Positions 12,103-24,662 of a stretch of DNA of 64,000 nucleotides are shown here, one piece after another. The stretch's first letter is position 1. Each line of letters opens with the position of its first letter. Location of the stretch: NCBI GenBank assembly GCA_037957365.1, contig JARHVA010000250.1, positions 957,501 through 1,021,500 of the forward strand, in the 5' to 3' direction. The DNA comes from Torreya grandis. Lineage: Eukaryota; Streptophyta; Pinopsida; Cupressales; Taxaceae. The notes under the pieces were generated by a model. It saw only the letters and a list, made by a program, of their open reading frames with translations. It was not told the origin of the DNA and made no database searches. The translations under genes were made by a program, and so were the position numbers.

Positions 12103-13537
12103 TATCTTCATGAGATCACAACCCACAAGCTTTTTTGTATTTCATAGTTTTAATTCTTTTTTTTAATTGTTTTTGCTTGAGTAAAAATGGCCAATAAAGA
12201 ATTCATAAATTTTAATTTAATTAATATTTTGTCTAAATTTTTAATTAATATATCTAAATATGTCATTGATATTCTCTAAAAATTTCACAAAATAATGCTT
12301 TATATTGTAGAAGTTATATCTATTTTAGTAACTATCAATTTTTATTTTTTATTTTTTTGGTAAAAATGGTTAGAACAGAGTTTATAAATTTTTGTATTAA
12401 AATTTTTGACTTAAAAATTCTTATATATGTGCATCCTATAGTTATTGACAACATCTCAAAATTTTGTGGCAAAATGATCTATATTTTAAAAGTTATGTTA
12501 AAAATACTCACTACAGGTTTTTATGTTTTATGTGCAAGATTTTGTGTTGTGTTATATTTTATTTTTAGCCTTTTAATTTGTTTTTTTCAGGTGTTCATAT
12601 ATTTAATATTATTTTTTTAAATATTTTCTTTATATTTTTGCTAACATTTTCTAACCTAACATATTTTCTTTTGGGGTGATGCCTTAAGGGTAGACAAGTA
12701 ACCAACAGACTTGAAATTTGTTAAAACATGCTATTAAGACTTCTTCGGCATGCTTTTAAAATGAATTAGGAATCATGTTTTTGGTGATTAATAAAAAAAT
12801 TAGGTGATTAAGTGAATTTTTTGATAATTTAGGATTTTAAAGTTACAACTTAAGACCAAGGGGTCAAAATAACACCACTGTATCTTTCATTTGGGTTTTA
12901 AAATTAAACACACTTGTCAATTCTTATTTTCAATAGTTATTTAAATAGAAAAAAATTGTCAAAGAGAAGGTTTTTACATGTATTATATTCCATTTTCCTC
13001 CTTTGGGGAACCCTTGGAATAAAATTTCCATCCTTATTGAAAAAATCCTAGTCCAAAGCTTAGAAAGAATGTCGTATAAAGCACTCCCCAAAAACTCATC
13101 ATAGTTTGGGTGACCTTGAAAACAACCCTAAAGTCTTTCTTTTTATGTCTTTCATTTCATTGCATCTTATATTTATAAATGGGGCATCATTACCTCCCAT
13201 GATTTATTTATGAAATTTATGACTTGAGATTTCATCTATCTATATTGACTTCACCCACTCTCACTAAGATCAAAAGGTTTGAGCGGTTAAACCACCAAGT
13301 GATGGAGTTACACATGGGTTGTATCTAAACTTTTAAAATTTTACTACACTAAGTGAACAATAAGATGTAGTGGTTGCAAAAATGACTAGACCTTTTTACA
13401 AAAATCCAAGTGCCATAGACACCTAATTTTCATATTTTTATTTTACATTGTTTGATGTGAAAGTCATTGTGAAATTGATTCCCCTAGAGACATTCAAAAT
13501 CCTTGAATATCTTAAACAAATCCCCACTTGATGTGGA

Positions 13538-13583
13538 AGTATTATTGGTTCATGGTTCACCTCAAGGTCCATGTCATAATACT
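13538..13583 (+). other. Stem-loop in element A leader
   Basis: AGTATTAT (13538-13545) pairs with ATAATACT (13576-13583). Inside it CATGG pairs with CCATG, giving a two-step stem. B keeps the outer pairing with mismatches on the minus strand near 34867-34915. Confidence 0.5.
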
Positions 13584-14636
13584 ATCATTTGAGAGAAGGG
13601 GGGTGTAAAAACCCTACTATATAATGTGCATTTACTTTTGCATGAACACTTAAAATCCTCTCAAATGATGTTTATTGATGGATTCCAAAAATACCAAGCA
13701 ACCTTGTTAGTTTAGGATCTAAAAGTGATAAATTAGCTGGTTTTGTCATAGATTAAAGTTTTGTTTGTAGTCAAAACTTGGTGTGAACAAATGATAAAAA
13801 CCAAAACATATAGTCCTCATTTTCCTTTAAACAAAGAGGCATTATGTTGCCCACATGAATAATCAATTTGAATTGTTCAAAGTTCATCAAAACTTGGAGT
13901 CATATCATCCAATTTGGTTAAATTATGCTACCCAATTGAGTCTAGACCTTTTCCAAAATTTTTTTAAGTCCTTCACTTATAATTTAAATTCAAAATTGCA
14001 CCTTCATAAGTTCATAGGATTGATGCGTTAAGTGGATTCACCATTTTCCCTAAACTTAAAGGAACTTAGGTTAAATTTTCAATTTGGGTTGAAGGTAGTT
14101 TAAGACTCAGGATCATTATCACCACTTAATAGACTTAAGTCATTTTGTGCTAGACACTTGCACTTTGAGTCTATGCACTACAACATTTTGAGTCAAGAAA
14201 GGTAGTGTTATGCTGTCAAATTTGTGAGAAATTATCTTTACCTTAGAGATTTTTTTTAAACAAGCATTTTGTCACATCTTTTGAGTATTCTAGCATTGTT
14301 ACATTACCCAAAACATTTTAGATATTGTTTCATAGGCCCTCTTACATAGAGCTCAAATTTGTTCCCACATTTTAAAACCAATCTAAGTGTACCTTTGTGA
14401 ACCTTTTTCTAGCACATTTATGTCATTCACTTTTGTCTAGATTATTTATCAAAAGAACCAAGTTTTATACCATTATTTTAGAGAAAATAAACTATCTCAA
14501 AAGTTCCTTTTATTTCATACTTTATACCTATTTGATCAAGTCCATGTCTAAGAATCAAATGCCTAGTGTTTGTTAGAAGTTTTTCAAATCCATTAAATTA
14601 AAATTTTCACCTATTTCAAAGTCTATATTTTTATGC

Positions 14637-14705
14637 CTTTTGGCCAAGATTCTTAGCGTATGCCTTATTTGAGCCTAGCTTTTGATGTCGCATTTTGGCC
14701 AAAAG
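14637..14705 (+). other. Conserved hairpin upstream of gag (CTTTTGGCCAA stem)
   Basis: CTTTTGGCCAA (14637-14647) and TTGGCCAAAAG (14695-14705) are exact complements, 11 bp, about 260 bases before the gag start. Element B carries the identical stem at 33749-33759 and 33807-33817. Position suggests an RNA packaging or dimerisation signal, which is inference. Confidence 0.65.
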
Positions 14706-14967
14706 ACCTAGCAACTTTTAATTTCCTAGATTAGATTGATTTAAAACAATTTGACCTTAGTGTTTGGCATTTTAATTTTTGGTTCATTTACTTAATCTTT
14801 TTGTGTAAAATTCATAACATTAGACACTTAACATTATCTTGTGTTATCATAAATCTTTGCATAAACCTTTTTATCCGTTTGATGAACTAGGTCAAGTTTG
14901 AACATCATCTTTTTAGATGGTGTCTTTTTAGAGTTTGAAGACCTTCCTTTGTCACAAAAAATTTAGT

Positions 14968-17900
14968 ATGGATCCCAACATGTACTCCTACACCCATAGT
15001 GGACTCATGTACAATTTGAGGATTAGTAATGTGGTTGCATAAGAAGAAATGGTGCAAGACCCCTACACAGATAATATTTCTTATGAGATGGATCCTTATC
15101 CCTCTTATAATACTTAATTAGGGGTACAAAACCAAGATCCATTGGCTAACTATTTGGTTTATATGCCACATTATTCAAAATAAGACCAAGAACAAATTGC
15201 ACAATACCTAGCTACAATACCCACAACTGATGAACCAGTTCCTCAATAGTCATGTTCTACTTATACACCTTCCACATATGATCCATTTTTATTTGAGTGT
15301 CATTTTTTGGAGAATAAAGATGAGATTTTGGTTCGATCCATAGAGGTAGGGGCTAAGTTTCTAGCAGACTTCCCCCATGAGAATTTACCAAGTCTAGTAA
15401 GAATACCTCACAACATAATTTATGATCAACAAGATTCTTCTATAAATTATTTGCCTCTAGTCCAAACAACATATCAGGACCCTAATGTGCCCAAAAAATA
15501 AAAAAAACTCATGGAAGACCACTTTAACCAAATATAGATGGTATATCAAACCTACCTGAATCTAGCACATAATTTCAATTAGATGACCATGGTAAGAAAA
15601 AATCTTATTGACTTAGCTCCTTTAACAAGAGTTTTGATAGAGTTAACTAGTCTAGATAATCAAAGTTTAGACCTAATCATGCAGAACACTTTGCTCAACA
15701 ACTTATTTCATATCCCAATAATCGAAGAAGTCTCTTCTGCTTCTATGTAGAATAATGGCCAAAATATAGTGGATAATGCACAAGAAATGTCCAATCCACA
15801 CCAATGTAGTATTCATATGTTAGTATCTATCTAAATAAATGTGCCTTTATTTAACACTACAAGTGGTTCTTAAAATTAGGGAGTAAGAGTTTTTACATCT
15901 CAACCTTAACTAGTTGCTTCATTTAGCATGCAACTAATAGGATTAGGTAGTCAACCAACAACCAATAATGCACCTCAACTATAGAATGTGATGAATCCTA
16001 CTCCTCCTCAATATATGACAAGTATTATTTCATAATATCAAGAAAAATCTAGTGTACCAACTCAATAGAGGCTAAATATATTGCCACCTCAACAAGGGAC
16101 AACTAATGTTTCACCTCGTCAGGTAGTGGCAAACATATCTCTTCAGTTGCAAACTAGTATACCAATCTAAAACCAAATTATGACTAGCCAAAAATGTGTA
16201 AATATTAGTTAGTGAAAAATGCTAAATCTTTAACATGCATTCACTTCCCAACAAAGATTCATGCAACAAAGAGGCTCCCATGTTTCTCAAGTAACTACTA
16301 GGCAACAATTGGTTCAAAATGTGCCACAAGTTTAGAGACAAGGTCTTAGTTCACAAGTTCCCACTCAATAACAAGGTTTTGTTATTTGATAGCATGTCAA
16401 TTTTCAACCACAATAGGCAAAATATAGTTATATCCCTCCATCCCAACCATAAAATCCTCTAGGTCAAACCTTCATAGCCAACCCAAACCAGAATATCACA
16501 CAACTAAATGTGCAATTTCAAGTACATCCTAATCCATGTATGTGTCTTCCTCATCCATTTCTTAACCGAACCAATATACCCCAATAGATATATTCATCAT
16601 ACTCTGGTCAAAGTGTCCCACTTATGATCATCTGCCCAGACAAATGTTTTACCTCAAACCAATTTTCCCTCTAATTTCCTAGCCCAAGAATTGCAGTAGA
16701 TGAAAGATGCAATTATTGTCATTCAAGCTAAGAAATAGACTAAATTTTTTAAGTTAGATGACATGTGTTCTTATCTATTCAACATGGAGTACTTGAAGAT
16801 ACCATTTCCTCCAGGACATGAACCACCAAAATTTGACAAATATAAAGGTAATGGTGACCCTAAGGCCCATTTAACTAAGTTCTTTGTTTCATGTCAACCA
16901 ATGGTATATGGAAATGTATACCTTTTTTTGTTGTTTCCAAGGAGCTTGGTTGGACAAGCCTTGGAGTGGTTATTAAAGTTTCCCAATAATTTAGTAATAG
17001 ATTTTGATGATCTTTTCAATAAGTTTATGTGACACTTTTCTTATAATCTCAAACATGAGATTTCATTGGTTGAATTGACACGAGAAAAATAAAAAGTTGG
17101 TGAGAGTCTTTCAAGTTATCTACAGTAATGGAGAGCCCTTGTAAGCCAATTCACCCATATTTTACTAGATAAATAATTAGCCACTATGTTTACTAAAAAT
17201 ATTCATAGTGAGATAGCTTATCATTTAGAACTACAATATACACAAACTTTCAAGGAGATCATCCACAAAGGATTATTGATTAAGCGAGACCTTATTAATA
17301 AAGGGATCATCAAGCTTACTTCAACTAATCAAAGTTAAGATAAAAATAAAGTAAGTTGACAAAACTAACATCTAATCCAAGTGTAAGCATCATAACCAGC
17401 ATAGTCCAATAACCAAGATAGACTAAATCAACTCAACCACAATAAAAATGTTGTGGGAAATAGAGTAACTGACATCATGAATAGTGAAAACATCATCTTT
17501 ACCACCTTTTCAACTTACTCTTACCTAACAACCTCTCCAACCAATGCTGCAAGCACAACAACCAAGACCCACACAATAAATGCAACAACCTTTACCATCA
17601 CAAACCCCTCCTTTGAGAAGAATTACACTTACTCATCATGTTTTTAGTGACCTAGAAGAGCTTATTGAGTCTATATTTCATAAACTTGCCACTACTAATC
17701 TGATTAGTTAGTTTATACCAAAGCATTATCCATAAGGTATTCTTTATCCTAATTGGTACCATGAAAATGAATTCTATGAATATCATCAGATCAATGGGCA
17801 TAATCTATGAATATGTGTGAAAATCAAGCATTTGATTGAGAATATGTTAGAGAATGGGTAAATAACATTGGATAATAGTGCTTCTACCTCCAATAAAACT

Positions 17901-18135
17901 CTTGGGATTTATCAAAACCCCTTTCCCCAACATAACACCCAGTAGCAACATAACACCTAATAACAACATAACAATCAGCAGCAACAAAAACACTGGCTGG
18001 TGTAACAATAAAATCAATAGTATCAAAATCAAAGGTTGAACCAATAAAACTAGTGGAATCAATAGAATCAACAACAAAACCCATAACATCAAAATAATGG
18101 ACAAAACCAAGGTTAGAATGGTAACAACTAACAAA
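14968..18135 (+). pseudogene. gag: Element A Gag (Tat-type), broken
   Basis: The ATG at 14968 opens a Gag N-terminal part with FLENKDEILVRSIEVGAKFL near 15307, matched closely by element B. A long Gln/Asn/Pro-rich linker follows, in which many CAA and CAG codons have become TAA and TAG. The retrotransposon Gag core lies at about 16763-17330, with KYKGNGDPKAHLTKF and LVGQALEWLLKFPNN. Near 17754-17830 comes YEYHQINGH with a downstream Cys, the diverged zinc-knuckle-like box seen in Tat Gags. A second Gln/Asn-rich tail runs to about 18135. Gag forms the particle. The length (over 1000 codons) suits Tat elements. At least a dozen stops and several frameshifts make it non-functional. Confidence 0.85.
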
Positions 18136-18689
18136 TCTACCGTGTAGTTTCACATGACTACAATAGGGTTGTGGGTCATTTTTTGGGGGTATCATTAATA
18201 CCATCTCAATTAATCTTAGATTGAGCACTAATCAATATAGACCATTGCTGAAAAATACCACTCAACTAAATTATATGGATAATCCTTCTTTAACTTGGGA
18301 TCATACACATATGAACCAAAAAATTGGGACTTCCACTTCTGGACCTTATACTGATAACTCACCCTTGTCACATGACCACATATAAGAGCACCGGCAACTG
18401 AGACTTGTCCTATCTATTCCCACACCATTCCAAATATTTTTTATTAATCATATTCTAACATCTAATCTTGATTTTACAATCATAAATTAAAGGTCAAAGA
18501 TTACTATCCCAGGCCCACAACCATCTACCACTTTGCCTATTATCTAACCAACCATTCAGCCTCAGAATAAACCATTCACCATTTACCAAGATAAAAAGTT
18601 TGATATTATGGAACAATTATAGAAGACACCATCTTAAATCTCTATTTTAGATTTGTTGTGAATGTCAACAATCCACAAGAACATTTTGA

Positions 18690-19262
18690 ATGAGTTTTTA
18701 ACCTAAACCATTATTGCGAGTGACATATTCCCTAATAAATTTCATGCTTTTGTTGGACACCTAGCTCTAGCCCGATAAGTCACATTCAATCAAAGTGATA
18801 TGTCTTTCCTTGGCCCACTCCGTAATAATCCATTCTACATATAATTTTATATAAAGTGGTATAAATTGAATCATGTCCTTATAGACAATGGATTAGGCCT
18901 CAACATAGTGTCTCTAAAGCTCATCAAGCTTATTAGATACATAATGGTAGATATTTAGCTAGAAATGATAACTATCAAAGCCTATGATAATCAAAAGAGA
19001 GAATTATAAGGCACTATTAGCTTATCAGTTATCATTAGGCCTTTGACCCATGATACACTTTGTCATGTGCTTCATCTTAAGTTATCATACAATATGTTTC
19101 TAGGTAGGCCTTGGTTACATGAGATTCTTGTAGTCCCATCAACATTTCACCAATGTATCAAGTTTCCACACTCAAGTATGGAAGTAAATAATCTAGGATA
19201 TTTGTACCTATATGAGAATTATAAACATCTTGAGGTCAAGTTTCAAAGATACAATTACTAAT
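18690..19262 (+). pseudogene. Element A aspartic protease domain, broken
   Basis: Reading across frames gives VLIDNGLGLNIVSLKLIKLI near 18880-18940, the retroviral-type protease active site (Asp-Asn-Gly here, Asp-Ser/Thr-Gly usual), preceded by PLRNNPFYI and followed by SYNMFLGRPWLHE (about 19090-19125), the typical flap and C-terminal pattern of Ty3/gypsy proteases. The last 219 bases are open from 19043. Stops at former Gln codons break the rest. The protease would cut the Gag-Pol polyprotein. Confidence 0.8.
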
Positions 19263-20619
19263 ACAACATGAATCTAAGTTCTAAGTAGGATAAGGAAAGG
19301 CCATACTTATTAATTCTCTAGAGGATAATTGCATAAATCCTAATACCTTGGATTATGTTTCACACATGCTACCTCTTAAATATTCTAATCATTTTACCAT
19401 TTTAGCTAATGGCCTAGGGGAGTATGTGACCCTTGATACCTTTCATATTGCCAGTCTTCCTCAGGATCCTAAAACCTTTAGAAGACCTAAAGTCACCTCA
19501 CACATGCATTAGCAATGAAAAGGTAAAGATAAACTTCATAATCTAGGACTAGACATGTTCATACTGATATCTAGCCAAGAACAAGACCCTCTCAAAGGAG
19601 ATGAATCATGGTTATATAATGACAAATTGGTTGATTGTTACAAGAACACCAAATATCTTATTTTTAATAGGATCATGGAACATCAATATTATGAAGGATG
19701 AAGCCTTGGATAGAATCAACAAGGAACCATTGAGCCAATTTCCATGACTAAGTACAAAATACCTTATGGGCTTAGACTTAAACTACCTGGGGGTGACCCC
19801 ACATATATTATTCAAGTTTTATTAGTAATGGCTACTGATGATGATGTTGACAGTGAAGCAGAGTCTAATCATAGCCTCACCTTTGATGACCTAGATGAGA
19901 CTAAAATGTTCAATAATAATGCCATTTTTACCCTTACCCCAGTAATTCATCACAATATATTACCATCATACTATCCCCAACTAATAGATTGGGACCAACA
20001 AGAATCCAATTTTTTAATTGATGAGTTTTAGAATGATGAGGCATTTTATGACTTTTTAGGCCTTAGAGACAATGTTTCATTGGGAGATCATAAATCAAGA
20101 TTCTCAATTACATTGGATTCTGAATCCTATTTTGGAGTGTATATGAACACACTTAGCCAAAAACAAATAAATAAAAAATTGAGGTCTCTAAGTGAAAACC
20201 TCTTTGAGGTGCTTTATAACTAGGGAAAAAGTAAAGATAAAGGCCAATCTAGTGGTGAATGCTTGTTTCAGATGCCATTAGATGGGGGTGTTCATAATTA
20301 TTCAAATTTAAATTAAGAGCCCACTAATGATGAATTCACCTATGGATCTAAGTTTAATTTTTAACAACAATAAGTGTTTGATCAAATTCTTCAAGAATGT
20401 TTGACTATTTTTGTCACATAGCCAAATCTCCCATTAGGGGACTCAGATTCATCATGATTAAGAAAAGTTAAAGATAAATTCCTAACAGAGGACTCTGATA
20501 TAGTCCAATAGTTCAAGTCTTTGCCTACTATCTTAGAAGATGGTTCCACCCTTCTAGTTGAAGATACAACAGAGGTAAACAATGAGACTCCATCAGACCT
20601 AAAATAGATAAAATTAGGT
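19263..20619 (+). pseudogene. Element A linker between protease and reverse transcriptase
   Basis: This is polyprotein without a named domain. The clearest open part is 19744-20031, with TKYKIPYGLRLKLPGGDPTY and then an acidic stretch rich in Asp and Glu. B carries the same blocks in reverse (about 27990-29250), so it was coding in both. Function unknown. Confidence 0.6.
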
Positions 20620-21159
20620 GCATCCCTCACTGAGGAGGAACATGAAGTCTTTATAGCTCTATTGAGATAATTTATAGATATATTTGTATGGACATATTCT
20701 AACATGTCAGGTTTGGACCTTGCCCTGGTTTTACATCACCTTGTGGTAAATCTTGATGCCAAACTACTTAAGTAAAAGTTACACAAGATACATGCTCACA
20801 TTATTGTATTAGTAAAAAAGAGTTGGAAAAAATCTTAGAAGCAAGATGTATTTGATCCATTGACTACTCAGAATAGATATCTAATGTTATTCATATTTAA
20901 AAAAGCTTGAAGGAATCAGAATCTATACTAATTTTTGAGACATAAACAAAGCTTTCCCTAAGGATGACTTTCCATTACCTAATATTTATATGATCATCGA
21001 CTCCATGGCAGGTTATGAAATGCTTTCACTCATAGATGGATTTTTAGGATACAACCAGATAGGAATAACACTAGAAGACCAACATAAAATAACATTCACC
21101 ATTCCATGGGGAAATTTTTTGTTATCAAGTAATGTTATTTGGTCTTAAGAATGCAGGAG
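20620..21159 (+). pseudogene. Element A reverse transcriptase, first part
   Basis: Across frames it reads EEEHEVFIALLR, then a lead-in of the type found just upstream of gypsy reverse transcriptases, FHYLIF and MLFGLKNAG. The sequence stops at GCAGGAG, where element B is inserted, and the same codon run continues after B at 37625 (GGAGCCACATAT, giving Gly-Ala-Thr-Tyr). The fingers and palm motifs are present but broken by stops and frameshifts. Confidence 0.8.
21155..21159. repeat. Target site duplication of element B, left copy
   Basis: AGGAG here, against GGAG at 37625-37628 directly after B. Restoring one copy rejoins A's reverse transcriptase frame, which confirms the insertion site. The left terminus of B carries three extra bases, so the border is good to about 3 bp. 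Confidence 0.8.
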
Positions 21160-22333
21160 TTATGAACTAGGAATTTGACTCAAGAGAGGTGATTAGTATT
21201 ATGTTAGTCCCAAAATGAAAATAAATTGATAAAAACAAACTAAATTGCATAAAACTCTAGGCCTAGTTATTAGGGTGAGCTTAATAACCAAAAAATGAAA
21301 ATCACAACTAAAAAGTAAAGAAAAATAAGAATCCTTCACCTTCCTTGGATGCTCCAAATGGTTGTTGTAGTGGCTTGCTTGGCTTATGCTCATGAAGTCT
21401 TCATCAAAGGAGGCTTGTCTATCTCCTCTTTTCCTTGGCACCTTGTGGCTTTGGCTTGGCTTGGCTCAATATTTTGGCATCATAACTTTGGCATGTGAGA
21501 TCTCTTGGAATCAATTTGACATGGCAACTTTGTATAAATTAAGCTTAAAATTCAATAGGCAAGGCCTCCTATTTATAGATTTTTTAGATTACTCAGAATC
21601 CACCTAAACTATCCATATTGAGATGATGTGTGGTTGAGGATTAATTAAATTTTTTGGAATTAAATATATAACTATCCTCATCATGAAATTGGAAAAAATG
21701 GCATTGAATAGGCATGGAGGTTCATTATGAGGCATGGGAGACCCATAATCTTGATATTTGTGGCATTTATGGCCTAGGGATGTCTTCCCAAGAAATGAGG
21801 TCACCTGATGATGTATTTATTCAATATTAATTTTTAAAAATAAGTATTCAACAAGTTTACATGTAATTATTAATTATCCTCTAATTTTGTTTTATTAGCT
21901 TTTAAGCATGATTAAGCACTTTGTGCACAAATTACTCAAATTGATCGATATGCCTTGTTATTGGTCCAAAATTCAACTGGATTGGAATTGGAATTAAATG
22001 TTAGATACATTAGAATCATATTCCCATTTAGGATGTTTCCAATAAAAAATAATAAAGACACACATACTGTATAATAAATTTGATATAAAAGAGTAATCTA
22101 TAACACCCAAGTGCAAAATTGGCATTTTAACTCAAAATGATTTGATCAAAGTTAGCTAGCCCATAAATTGTATTACCCTATTTAATGATACCCTAGCCAA
22201 AATCAAAACTTGAATATATAAATTTCAACTCATTTAATGTGTTTTAGTGTTTTTAAGCCAAATTGTGCATTTAGGTAAAAATTATTCAAAAACTTGGCTG
22301 GAGGTTATCGATGGTCTAATTTAGGTGTCTATA
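21160..22333 (-). repeat. Element B 3' LTR
   Basis: It matches 36453-37624 throughout. On the minus strand it starts TATAGACACC at 22333, directly after the purine tract at 22334-22347 (AAATAAGGGCAAAT), and ends near 21160. Short open frames on its plus strand are antisense and recur only because the two LTRs are copies. Confidence 0.9.
21570..21577 (-). promoter_or_regulatory. TATA box in element B 3' LTR
   Basis: TATAAATA on the minus strand, followed by GGAGGCC, as in element A. Confidence 0.65.
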
Positions 22334-22601
22334 ATTTGCCCTTATTTGGGAAGGTATTGAAAGTTATACACATAATAATGTCTTCTCAAAGAATGAAAAG
22401 GTCTTGTATAACTACAACTATAACAATGATAAAATAACTATATGATTCCCTTTGGACGGAATGGTTGGCATAAGTAGGTCAGCAAACAATCCCTCGATAA
22501 GAAGCAAAACAAGGGGACCAAAGAAAGGAAAGATGATGGGGTGAAAACACAATGATTTTGATTTTTTTTTTTAAATCACTAAAAATATAAGTGTGAGGGT
22601 G

Positions 22602-22912
22602 TATAATGGTTTTCCCAAAGTCAGTTATAAGCATTGTACCTTGATAGTGGCAACATGGTATGAAAACACAATGATTTTCCCAAAGGTGGTTATAATCATT
22701 AAGAAGATGGAACTGACCTAGTTAGGATAGAAAAATAAGATAATGTTGCCCTAGTTAGGGTAGACAAACAAGATAAAAACATGCCCCTATTTGGATATAA
22801 AAAGTAAATTTGGTGAGAACACAATGATTTGCCCAAAGGTAGTTATAATCATTGAGAAATGTAGGTGGGATGGTGTACAATGATTTGCCCATATGTGGTT
22901 ATAATCATGAGA
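22602..22912 (-). repeat. Hairpin array upstream of element B 3' LTR
   Basis: Four units (about 22602-22636, 22669-22701, 22820-22855, 22877-22910) follow ACAATGATTTGCCCAAAGG with a downstream GTTATAATCATTG on the plus strand. In each, the outer CAATGATT and AATCATTG pair around a conserved core reading TTATAACCACCTTTGGGCA on the minus strand. Element A has the same array at the matching place (42075-42404). Confidence 0.8.
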
Positions 22913-23557
22913 CCCTGATTATGGTAAACATGATAAACTTGGTTGAGGATGATGATAACTTAACATAGAGGGTAATGATGAATTAGAACAACCTACTAGT
23001 AGGGAGATGGTTGTCTGAAGTAATAAAGGTTAAAATTCTTTTATGGTTAATTACTCTATTTGGGATATGATTGGGATTGAATCAAGATGTCAATGTCAAA
23101 GAGATGTTGATGCACCATTTCTAAATAGACTTCTTGAAGCTAAGGTTGGTTGTAGCATGTGTTGATAGGCATCATAGTATAACATCATGAGGACCAGGTC
23201 AAAATATGTATGAGGACTAACTCCCATAATCCAATACTCAATTGAAAATAATGCACTAATGATAAAAACCATGATGAAAATGTAAAAATATGAATATGGA
23301 TGGATTTGAGTATAATTTTGGGTAAGGAATCACCCAATGAACACACATAAACTAAATCAAGACAATAGTGTTGAAAGTAAACAAACAGGCAGATAAATAA
23401 AAAAAATAAGCAAAGACAAGTAAATAAATAATGTAGTAAAAACTATACAAACATTACCCCTAAAAAATAGGTGATAACATAAAAAATGAACAAAATGGGG
23501 GAATAGAATAAAAGGAAGAGGTTGATCAAACTTTCTCCATATGCACTAGGCAAGTGG

Positions 23558-23630
23558 ATGCTACCTACATAGTTCTATGGATGTAATATCCAATAAAAAA
23601 ACTTTAGGCCAAATGTAGTTCTCCCAGGGA
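23558..23630 (-). other. Paired motif AACTACAT...ATGTAGG, element B copy 1
   Basis: On the minus strand: GAGAACTACATTTGGCC, then a spacer of about 35 bases, then AACTATGTAGGTAG. CTACAT and ATGTAG are complementary. Equivalent copies lie in A and C. Confidence 0.65.
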
Positions 23631-24054
23631 ATGGGAAGAATGTGATAACTGATGAAAACAAATAGAATGGATGTGATAGAAGAATAGGAATGGTCTTTAA
23701 AAATGGCAAGTGCATGAGAGCCAAAGGCCAAAAAGGATGAGGAAACTAAGAAATAAGTGATTTTCTTGTAACTTATAAAGGTTTCCTAGAATCCTTAAGG
23801 CAAAGAAGTGGTCAAATGTTTTTGGTTTTTTATAATGATTTTACAAATATTTCTAGAATTTTGGAAGTATCTCAACTTGTTCAAGAATGATGAGACACTA
23901 AATGTTTTAACCTCACAAAATGGTGAGAGAATTCAAATTTAGGTTGCTGACAAAATGGTGAGATCATTCAAACATAGGTTTCTTGAAAAATGGTGAGAAC
24001 ATTCAAACTTAGGTTGCTCATAAATTGGCAAGAGCGTGGTGGAAAGGGTGAATG

Positions 24055-24130
24055 AGCTAACCTCAACAAGTATTGAGCACTGCCTACATAGTCTTAGAGT
24101 AGGACCTCAAGTCACTATAGTTATACCCTA
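24055..24130 (-). other. Paired motif, element B copy 2
   Basis: On the minus strand a diverged ATAACTATAGTGACTTGAGG precedes GACTATGTAGGCAGTGC. It matches element A at 40931-41010 closely. Confidence 0.6.
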
Positions 24131-24662
24131 TAATAGAGGAATTTGACTAGTGTAGTAGTCAATTCAAATAAAATAAGCACAGGTGGTAAAAAGGTATAGT
24201 ATGGCATATGAAGTGGTAAGTTGGTACATCAAGACTTATTAAACAAATGTTGCCCCTAGTTTGCTTATAGGTAGTTATAAATAGGACACAACACCATAGA
24301 TAAATAGTACTAACTTACCCAAAGGTAATTGTAATTAGTAGCAAGATCAATGATAAGAAAGGAATAATAAATGAAGGATGAAATTACTAAAACTTCTATC
24401 ATACTATGACAAAATATGATCTTTGTCTGAAGTACTTGAAACAACTGATGAAACTAATTAGATTCCTTGATACTTAAAATATGTAATGAATGGAAAAATC
24501 CAAAGTTAAAATGGGCTAGGATTTAGAACACATCTGGTTGATAGAATGGAATGGTAAAATGGATAAGGTTAAGAGGATTGATAATAATGATATTTGTACA
24601 AATAAGAATAGTGATAAAATGGCACCACTAAAATGGTCTTTATAGATAATACACCTTAGTGC

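Larger units (their letters stand above)
12103..14967 (+). other. Element A leader, non-coding
   Basis: About 2.9 kb between primer site and gag with no sustained reading frame. It holds a two-copy diverged direct repeat (about 12181-12350 and 12359-12530, both starting near GTAAAAATGG), a stem-loop at 13538-13583 and another at 14637-14705. The second half aligns with B's leader (33490-35700, reverse). Confidence 0.7.
22334..24662 (-). other. Element B 3' untranslated region
   Basis: From the pol stop (TGA, complement of 24663-24665) to the 3' LTR, about 2.3 kb without a gene. It holds the hairpin array near the LTR and two copies of the paired ACTACAT/ATGTAG motif, listed separately, and ends with a polypurine tract. 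Confidence 0.75.

Noticed and set aside
17847..18228. Two overlapping minus-strand open frames, one Leu/Val-rich and membrane-like
   Set aside because: They are the antisense of the Gln/Asn-rich Gag tail of element A. The matching frame in B (30359-30592, plus strand) is antisense to the same Gag tail. CAA/CAA repeats read backwards give Leu/Val runs.
20391..20705. Minus-strand open frame of 104 codons
   Set aside because: It is antisense to element A's polyprotein just before the reverse transcriptase, and B shows the same polyprotein in sense.
21386..21607. Open frame MLMKSSSKEACLSPLFLGT in B's LTR, also at 36674-36874
   Set aside because: It is repeated only because the two LTRs are copies. 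It lies antisense to the element and has no homologous frame in A's LTRs.
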